From positions 1,054,001-1,118,000 of the forward strand of contig OY751488.1 in NCBI GenBank assembly GCA_963565915.1: a stretch of DNA of 64,000 nt, in the 5' to 3' direction. This DNA comes from Entoloma clypeatum (taxonomy: Eukaryota; Basidiomycota; Agaricomycetes; Agaricales; Entolomataceae). Made by a program: the position numbers and the translations under genes. A model generated the notes under the pieces. The model did not search any database. It was not told the origin of the DNA and saw only the letters and a list, made by a program, of their open reading frames with translations. Numbering within the stretch: the first letter of the stretch is position 1; each line of letters begins with the position of its first letter. Below, piece by piece: positions 57,076 through 64,000 of this stretch.

Positions 57076-60000
57076 TTATCGTGGACGAGACGGGTTCTGC
57101 CGATGGAAATCACGGATCAAATCTTGAGCATTCTGAACATTAGCTCAAGGTTCCCATGTGTTCTCTTCTGGGCCATATCCTTCCCACTGGACGAGGTACT
57201 GGATCTTTCCGCGGAACTTTTGAGAGTCTAGGATCGTGGACACATGGTACTCTTCTCGTCCTTCGACGATGATCGGATCAGGGGCTGGTTTCTTTTTCTG
57301 GATGGCGTACTTCGGAGTTTCATATGGTGACAACAGGGTCTCATTGAACACAGAGTGAATCATCTTCCAAGTCTTTGGAAGATCAAGAAGATACGCGCTA
57401 GCTCCTTTCTTCTCTAGGACTTTGAATGGTCCATGTCGGAGTGCATCAAGTTTCTTTGAGGGGCGATCAGTCCTGATGTTAGTCCCTTCCAGCCACACCT
57501 TGTCTCCGATGCGGTAGTTCCGAGACGGACTTCGCCGTGTGTCAACTGTCTTCTTCATCTGATCCTGTGCTTGTTTCAGCGCGGCATTGGCTTCTTCTCA
57601 TGCCTGTTTAAGTTTTTTCAAGAAGTCGTTGGCAGCTGGATTGGTATCTTCTAACATGAGTTCTCCCTTCCACGGATGTAAACCGTAGTTGAGGTAGAAT
57701 GGGGTGTGCTTTGTTGCCTGATGTTCTTTGTCATTGTACTGGAACTCTGCGATTGCGATCCATTCAGCCCAATCATCCTGTAGATGGTTGACAAAGTTTC
57801 GTAAGAATGCTTCTGTTTCCTGATGCGATCGCTCGGCCTGTCCATCAGTCTGTGGGTGGTATGCGGTGGACAGGTTCCTCTTGATCCCTAACATGCGGCA
57901 GAGTATCTCCATGAACTTCGCAGCAAACTGCGGTCCCCTATCACTGATGATCTTCTTGGGGATCCCATGAAGCTTCCATATCTGATCCCGATAGATCTTG
58001 GCTAATCCTTCAGCTGATAGTTCCACGGTTGTCGGAATGAGGTGAAGCATCTTTGAATGTCTATCCATGATGACCAGAATTGCGTTTTTTCCATCAGATT
58101 CTGGTATTGGTCCCACGACGTCGATTCCTATGTCTTCCCATGTGTGACTTGGTGCTGCATGGGGATGTAGCGGAGCATGTCGCTTTTGTCAGTTAATCTT
58201 GTTGCGTTGACAAGTGTCGCAACCCTTCACGTACTTCTTCACATCATGCAGTATGGTAGGCCACCAGTAGGTGCAAGTAAGGAGTTCATGTGTCCGGTAC
58301 TGTCCTGGATGTCCAGCCACTGGTGCATCATGTGACTCGAACATCAATTCTTGTCGTAATTGTGGGTCTGGCGGGACATAGACTCGTTCTCCTGCATAGG
58401 TGATCCCATTCTCCTGCTGATACCAATGAGGATTCTTTTTTAGGCCCTGGGCTACTTGTGTCTCCATGTGGTTTGAACCCTTGATGCGTGCGATCCACGG
58501 ATTTTCAATGGTTGTGACGTTTCCAATTTTGATGGAATCAGATGTTTCACCCCCTTCAAAGAATTGTTCCTCTGTGAACATCTCCATTTGTACCACATCT
58601 TCTGATTCCAACCGTTTCAAGAATAGTCCCTCCTTGAGCATTTGGTCACTGTCCTGTGGTTCGAGTTCCGCTTCATACCAGGGTAAGCATGACAGGATGT
58701 CCGCTTTCGCATTGGTCTTGCCGGGCACATGCCGTAATTTGAAGTCATAGTCTTGTAACTTCATTTTCCAGCGTCGCTGTCGTTGATTTAGGTCCTGAGG
58801 ACGACGGAAATATTCCAGGTTCTTGTGATCGGTCAAGATCTCGAAACGTTCCCTGGCTTCAAGCAGATAGTGTCTCCAATCTTTCAATGCTTCCACGACT
58901 GCCAGGAGTTCCTTGTCATATATCTCGTAATTCTGTTTGGCCGCGGACATGGTCCGTGACAAGAACACGATGGGGTGCCATTTGTCGTCTTGCTTCTGAG
59001 AGAGTACTGCTCCAATTGCATAGCCCGATGCACTGGTTTCAACCCTGAACTGTCCCTCTGGTTTCGGTAATGCCAAGACTGGTGCTGATGTAATTGCCTG
59101 TATGAGACCTTCAAAGGCTTGCTGCTCTGTTGGTCCCCAAGTAAATGCCGTACCGCCTGTGAGCACAGTGAGAGATTTCGCAATGTTTGAGTACCCTTCA
59201 ATAAAACGTCGATAGAAGTTGGCAAATCCAAGGAACTTCTGAACTTCCTTTTTTGATGTGGGTGCTCGCCAGTTTCAAATTGTATCCACCTTCTCAGTTT
59301 CCATCTCAACACGTCCCTCACCAACCACATATCCCAATATAGGACATTTCGTTACTTCCCATAAACACTTCTTCTCCTTTAGGAACAAATCATTGTCCGA
59401 TAGGATCTGTAGGATTTCTTCAGTGTTTCGCGCGAGTTCTTCCTTGGTTTTACCGGTAACCACAATGTCATCCATGTAGATCACGCAGATACGTCGGCGG
59501 ATCTGGTCCTGAAATAGACTAGCCATCATTCGAGAGAACGTTCCTGGGGAGTTGCAAAGACCAAAAAACATGACCAATGGTTCGAACAATCCTCGACTGG
59601 TGAGGAAGGCAGCTTTCCATTCATCGCCCTCCTTAATCCGGACGTTGTTATAACCCCACATGATGTCCATTTTATTGAAGTAGACCGCATCTTTTGGTAC
59701 GTCCAAGAGATCGGATATTCATGGGAGTGGGAACTTGTCTTTGACCGTGAATTTATTGACCATGCGGTAATCTTGTACCAATTGTTTGGAGCCATCCTTC
59801 TTGTTGATGAAGAAGCAAGGGGAGGCATAAGGGGATTTGGACGGACGGATCTTCCCTGTTTCTAGACCCTCATCAATGAATGCGTCCAATTCCTCTTGTT
59901 CCTTTTGCGTCATAGGATATGTATTTCCCCCTAGTTCCTTTGGTGCGTCCGGTGTAAGTTCGATACCATGGTCCCATTCCCTCTCCTTTGGGATCTTATC

Positions 60001-60684
60001 AAAGTTCTCTTTCTCGAAAAGATGAGCAAATCATTCAACATATGAGGGTCGTTTGGTTGTGGGAGGTGGTGTGGGAGTGACAGCTTCCAAGATAGGGTCT
60101 CCAGGCTTCCATTTCTGATCCGACTTTTTGGGTGCATCTTTGTCGCGCACCTCAACCATGCAAACCCGGTGTTTGCGACCATTAAGGTTAATTCTGAAAT
60201 CCGAGTGTTTGGTTCGACATATTATTGGGCACCGGTTAAATGTTACCGCACCGGTTGTCCAATTGATTGTGGGGTTGTGGTGCACCAACCAGTCATGTCC
60301 CAAGAGCATGTCCGTTCTCCCAATGTCCAGTACCATTGCTTCCATGGTTTCCTGATGTGCTCCCAAATCCAGTTTGACTTCGGCAAGTTGGCTTGCTTTC
60401 TGTTGTCGATTTGGTGATCCATCCGCATTTAGAATCGCTATGGGCAGTATTCCTCGCGTGGGGAGGTTCTGTTCGCATACTATTCTGGGATGGATGCATG
60501 TGCGTTCACATCCGCTATCAACCTCAGGTCGGATAACCTTTGGTCCTCGTCGTGTCCTGAGCTGAGCTGACAGCCTGATCTCTCGTTTTTTCGGAGGTTT
60601 ATCTCCCTTCACAATCTTAGTCGACACAGCGGCTCGCTTGGCAGGGATGACATAGGTTCTATTGTCTGCAGTCATACAAGGCAA
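57076..60684 (-). pseudogene. pol of gypsy element: protease, RT, RNase H, integrase, chromodomain
   Basis: Protease: EVDSGCERTCI with the catalytic DSG (about 60520) and DMLLGHDWLVHHNP (60300). RT: IRPSKSPYASPCFFI (59850), then [11 protein letters not shown] carrying the YxDD active site (59480). RNase H: ETSASGYAIGAVLSQ (59040). Integrase: an H-H-C-C zinc region ending CDTCQRNK (58200), core VIMDRHSKMLHLIP and SDRGPQFAAKF with two of the catalytic acids. A C-terminal chromodomain reads [20 protein letters not shown] followed by [15 protein letters not shown] (57260-57145). Stops, all TGA, lie at 60031, 59719, 59275, 58189, 57598 and 57145. Each sits where Arg is acceptable, for instance CQRNKIN-(R)-QKRHAP. 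Closing these stops would give one polyprotein frame to TAA 57076. It is in a different frame from gag. Confidence 0.9.
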
Positions 60685-60725
60685 GCAAGTCCGTTTAATA
60701 GATAAGGGTCGCGACTTAGCGTCGT

Positions 60726-62330
60726 TTAATCAGACCCTTCAGGAAAATCATTCTTGTCGGCTTCTAAGATTGTGGTTTCATCATTCTCAGCATCTTTCTC
60801 GGACACCTTCCTAACCCTTCCGGAGTTCTTCTTCGGCTTGCAGCAGTTGCGCGCGATATGGCCTTCTTGGTCACAGTTGAAACACTTGCGACCATCTTTC
60901 TTCTTTGGAGCGCTACAGTCTTTAGCCAGATGACCGAAGCATTGACAGTTGTAGCAATGGGCTACTCCTGCTTTGTCGATCTCCATGGCCTTGCCCTGAC
61001 CACCATAAGTGGTACCCAATCCGGTGCGCATGTCGCCGCCACCTCGGATGACCAGTGCGTGTCCTTCCATCTGTCATCCCTTGTTTCGGATCTCCTTTGC
61101 GTAATCGGTATACATCTTGCCATCACTAGCCACTTGTTCAGAGATTCTGCGGTTGACGTTCTTCTCTAGGATGTATTTTCCAGTTTCTTCGCCAAGGTTT
61201 GACAGTTTCAAGAGTTCTTCAAATTCATCCAAGAATTTATCAACAGTGTGTTTCTCTTGTTTCAGGACTTCGAGTCTTGCTTTGGCAGCGACCGACTTGT
61301 TGGCGATGGAGAATCGTGTGGTCATATCATCGGAAAAACCTAGCCAGGTGATGTTCTCGTTGTCAACAGCAAGAGCGTCTAACTTGTTACTGGCCCAGTG
61401 TCTGCCGGACCCTTCCATCATTGGGGATAGCACCGCAAGAATCTTCTGATCGTCTGTGAGGCTCTTTTGGAACCTGATGTATAGTTTGGTGGCTTTCCAC
61501 CACTCGTCAAAGGTGTATCTGTCCTTGAACATCCCAGGATCCTTGATGATCTTGGATGTATCCATTGTTTGTACAGCCGGGGCTTCTGCCATGTCTAGAG
61601 TCTGTGGAGGAGAAGAGGGGTCGGGTTGTTGGGATGAAGATGGGGTTCGGGATACAGGTAAGGATTGAAAATGAGTCCCTGTTCTAGGCGTCTGTTTGAT
61701 ATCTGACTGCGTGGAGTCAAAAGTAAATTCGTCAGGGGACTTGTTGGCGGAATCGGTGGCAAAACGCTCGGGGTATTTCCTTTGTAGATCTCTAAGGAAT
61801 CTCTGTTCCTGCGCGTCTGTTGGTTGCGAGAAGGGGTCAAGTCTCCCGTTTTGTGCCCAACGGTTGTACTCGGTCTGTTGTTCTTCGGTGGTGAAGTGGG
61901 CGTAGATCTGCTGCTTCGAGTAAGACGTGATGATGTGGCTCTGGGATGTCTCGATGTGAGCGTCCTAATCAATCTTCTGATAATGGTTGTCTGGACACTG
62001 ATAAACTCTCTGATCTCTGTGATCCGACCTGTCTGAGGTCCTTCTTGAACGCGAAAGCTTTCGAGTTTGTTCTGTCGGGCATTGTAACACGTGATCTGGT
62101 GTTGCCGAGCAAGATGGATGCTCTCTGCTATCTCGCCGTGGGGGCGATGCTCGTCGTTGTCTAGTTCTTCGTCAAGCACCTGCTGTAGGATGCGACGGAT
62201 CTCCGATTCGATGTACTGCTGGATGAGTGTAAAATCGATACTGTCTCGAGGACTTAGCTCTGTTAAGTAGGTGAAAGGTTGGAGCTTCGTCGGAGTCTGT
62301 CGGAGGTCGGACGTAGGACTGAGACCGGAG
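60726..62330 (-). pseudogene. gag of gypsy element
   Basis: The leader part (about 62280-62040) encodes DFTLIQQYIESEIRRILQQ and HLARQHQITCYNARQNKLE. The capsid-like part begins near MAEAPAVQTMDTSK (61592) with FDEWWKATKLYIRFQKSL and a KARLEVLKQEKHTVDKFLDE block, as in other fungal Ty3 gags. Two CCHC zinc knuckles follow (CYNCQCFGHLAKDC at about 60975, CFNCDQEGHIARNC at about 60890). A TGA at 61074-61076 separates capsid from the knuckles, and a TAG near 61967 and a possible frame change near 61930 interrupt the N-terminal part. The product would form the virus-like particle and bind RNA; this copy cannot make it whole. Confidence 0.85.
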
Positions 62331-62543
62331 CGGAACTCCGGAAATGCGGAGGAACAACGAAGGGGAGGGATGTGGCTTCAACGTATGTGTTGCGCCGCCA
62401 TTTGTTGGATAAGGTGTCCCAATTTCAGGGGGTCGGAGGAGTGGTCGGAGATGCGGAGGTTCTCGGAAAGATCTTGGTGAGAGACACGTTGATGTGGAAA
62501 TGGTCAGACGACATTGGAGTTGTGACTCGGACACAGTACTGAG

Positions 62544-62853
62544 TGTTGAAACTTTTCCCATCACATAGATTAGATTAGATTAGATTACATCACGTGACCT
62601 TTACATATCTTCATTACATACTTGTTTGGTTGGTACAAACAGTAGTACGGTATATAAGACCAGGAAACTGTCAATATCAAAAAGTTGTCTCTTGACTCTT
62701 AACCAGCTCCATCGCTCTCACCAGCCTCAACAGCTCTCACTAGCCTTACCCCCTCCAAACCATGTAAGTGACCATAGCGGTATCGTAGAGTACTTCCACT
62801 GTAGCTATGTTGCTCAGTACACCTGTGGCTAGCGCCCAGGTGGAACTTCAACA
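62544..62853 (+). repeat. 5' LTR of the copia element
   Basis: It starts TGTTGAAAC and ends CTTCAACA, a 7-bp perfect inverted terminus (TGTTGAA/TTCAACA). A TATATAA at about 62651 could serve as the promoter. An AGATT tandem run lies at 62566-62586. Confidence 0.8.
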
Positions 62854-62865
62854 GGTTATGGGCCC
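62854..62865 (+). other. Primer-binding site of copia element (half tRNA-iMet type)
   Basis: GGTTATGGGCCC directly follows the LTR. It is complementary to the anticodon-loop region of initiator tRNA-Met, the half-tRNA primer known from Drosophila copia and many Ty1/copia elements. Confidence 0.75.
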
Positions 62866-63216
62866 CAGATAGCAGAGGGACTTGGGAAATGCTGGCAACA
62901 GCGAGTACCTGCCCACTCTACCCTGGTTGGCAAAGAACCGATCGAAAGATCTAGGTTCTGAGTCTTACTTCTTCACATATGAACCTGGGAAACGTCATTA
63001 CGACAAGTACCTGTCATGAGACGTCCCTAAGGGGATTGACCTAGTACACACCATGTGGAAACATTGATTGCACCTTATACATTTCTGACATATAAAGGGT
63101 TTTCCCGTGACCACTATTCCTAAAGGGAATATGTCATAAGGAATCATTTAATTGTTTTTTTGAATCATATTCATAACACATCACTGATTGGGAACCCTTT
63201 CTTAGATTCATCTAAA

Positions 63217-64000
63217 ATGTCTACCTCTCGCTCTGCTCTTGACATCATCACCCCCTTCGACGGTATCGACTACCAGAGCTGGGCCGAAAAAATGAAGTCT
63301 TACCTCCTCCATCAAGGAGTCTGGCGCATCGTCTCTGGCGACATCACTCGTCCCGTGATCGCTGACTTCACCACCACGGTCTCCACCCCTGGGGCCACTG
63401 CTGCTGCTCCCCCTGTGCTGACTACCACGATCGACCAGCCCGGCTTCTGTAGGGAAGAAAAAGCCTGGATCAGGGACGATGACGTAGCTCTCGGGGCGAT
63501 ACGCCTGAAGGTCTCTGAGGCGATCAGACGCCACATCAAGGACAGCACCTCGGCACTTGACGCGTGGAAATCGCTGAAAGATAACTACTCCAAGGTATCC
63601 CCGGCTGTCATCTTCGGCGACTTCAAGACCGCCGCCACCTTCAAGCTGTCAGGACGCGACCCCATGCCTGAAATCGAACGCCTGGGGTCTCTTTTCACTC
63701 GGCTCGCCGATTCAAACTTTGTCGTCCCCGATCTGATGCAGGCAATGATCCTCGCCAATGCGATTCCCGATGCCTGGTCGTCACTCTCCACCGCCCTTTT
63801 CCAGGTCTACGACGCCGACGATTTCACCTACAAAGCCGTCACCGAGAGCATCATCTCGGAATACAGGCGCAAGTATTCGGTCGGGTCTACTCGTGCGTCC
63901 AATGAGCAGGCCCGGAAAATTTCCGGGACAAAACGCAAGGGGCAGGACCCCAAATGGGAAAAGCAGCAAAAGCCGAGTACCTCGCAGAACGACGCTGACG
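63217..64000 (+). CDS. gag of copia element, partial
   Basis: The frame from ATG 63217 is open to the window end (261 codons). It encodes the copia gag N terminus: a start like MSTSRSALDIITPFDGIDYQ, then SWAEKMKSYLLHQGVW, KAWIRDDDVALGAIRLKVSEA, ALDAWKSLKDNYSKVSP and an AMILANAIPDAWSSLS block, the pattern of UBN2-type retrotransposon gag. The end (RKISGTKRKGQDPKWEKQQK) is the basic linker before an expected CCHC knuckle. There are no stops and codon use is even, so the copy may be young. Confidence 0.85.
   Translation, partial: MSTSRSALDIITPFDGIDYQSWAEKMKSYLLHQGVWRIVSGDITRPVIADFTTTVSTPGATAAAPPVLTTTIDQPGFCREEKAWIRDDDVALGAIRLKVSEAIRRHIKDSTSALDAWKSLKDNYSKVSPAVIFGDFKTAATFKLSGRDPMPEIERLGSLFTRLADSNFVVPDLMQAMILANAIPDAWSSLSTALFQVYDADDFTYKAVTESIISEYRRKYSVGSTRASNEQARKISGTKRKGQDPKWEKQQKPSTSQNDAD

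Larger units (their letters stand above)
56140..62543 (-). mobile_element. Ty3/gypsy chromovirus-type retrotransposon, decayed, 5' end not in window
   Basis: Read on the minus strand: gag (about 62330-60726), protease (60684-60031), reverse transcriptase and RNase H (59913-58560), integrase with a C-terminal chromodomain (58500-57076), an extra ORF (56942-56577), a polypurine tract and a 3' LTR (56542-56140). The domain order PR-RT-RH-INT-chromodomain identifies a chromovirus. At least seven in-frame stops, almost all TGA, inactivate gag and pol. The 5' LTR is absent: a copia element starts at 62544 within or beside the gag leader. Confidence 0.9.
62544..64000 (+). mobile_element. Ty1/copia retrotransposon, 5' end (continues past the window)
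   Basis: A 310-bp 5' LTR, a tRNA primer-binding site and an uninterrupted gag frame follow each other in order. The element directly adjoins the gypsy gag leader; the 5 bp before the LTR are CTGAG, the expected target duplication if the same 5-mer follows the 3' LTR beyond the window. Confidence 0.85.

Noticed and set aside
1..64000. tRNA, rRNA genes or CRISPR-like arrays
   Set aside because: None was recognised. The regular repeats present are minisatellites or transposon subterminal repeats without the spacer pattern of CRISPR, which is also not expected in a fungus.

Overview
This is nuclear DNA of a filamentous basidiomycete, most likely an Agaricomycete. The genes carry many short (about 50-70 nt) GT-AG introns. 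The gene content fits a mushroom-forming fungus: class I hydrophobins, a secreted GMC alcohol oxidase, a CFEM protein, and Plavaka-type, pogo-type, Tc1-type, Ty3 and Ty1/copia transposons. I saw no rRNA, tRNA or CRISPR.

Layout. 1-3.3 kb: the 3' part of an apparently intact Plavaka-type transposase gene and a small coiled-coil gene. 5-31.9 kb: the gene-bearing core. It holds a GMC oxidoreductase (4962-7266, +) convergent with a salicylate-hydroxylase-like FAD monooxygenase (7579-9466, -); a P-loop ATPase plus restriction-enzyme-like protein of the Crinkler/RHS type (11448-13515, +); a small secreted protein (15146-15744, +); an ER metallopeptidase-1-like M28 peptidase (16061-19743, -); a NOL8-like nucleolar RRM protein (19867-21723, -) divergent from a NUP53/NUP35 nucleoporin (21854-23402, +); two class I hydrophobins (24.1-24.7 and 26.3-26.9 kb, -), the first with a frameshift next to its start codon; a CFEM secreted protein (28095-28916, +); and an Agaricomycete hypothetical gene (29774-31965, -).

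From 32 kb the window is almost all transposons: a decayed Plavaka copy (32.1-35.3 kb); a complete pogo-type element with perfect terminal inverted repeats (TIRs) and a TA target duplication (35643-38612); a complete 4045-bp Tc1-type element with about 150-bp TIRs and TA duplication (39051-43095) that carries, besides its DDE transposase, a second convergent gene whose protein starts with a Zn2Cys6 zinc cluster; a second small secreted protein gene (44.7-45.3 kb); a copia-like LTR fragment; a non-autonomous hAT-like element with an exact 8-bp duplication and an internal minisatellite (46517-48424); a second decayed Plavaka copy (50.6-54.6 kb); a Ty3/gypsy chromovirus on the minus strand with an extra ORF behind pol (56.1-62.5 kb); and the start of a copia element (from 62544) abutting, probably inserted in, the gypsy leader.

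A theme links the old elements. Nearly every in-frame stop that breaks the Plavaka and gypsy genes is TGA, usually where family alignments tolerate or expect Arg. CGA to TGA is what deamination of methylated CpG would give. The pogo and Tc1 elements and the 5'-most Plavaka copy lack such stops and look younger. Exon models were assembled by eye from splice signals and frame continuity. The most interesting item is the two-gene Tc1-type element at 39-43 kb.
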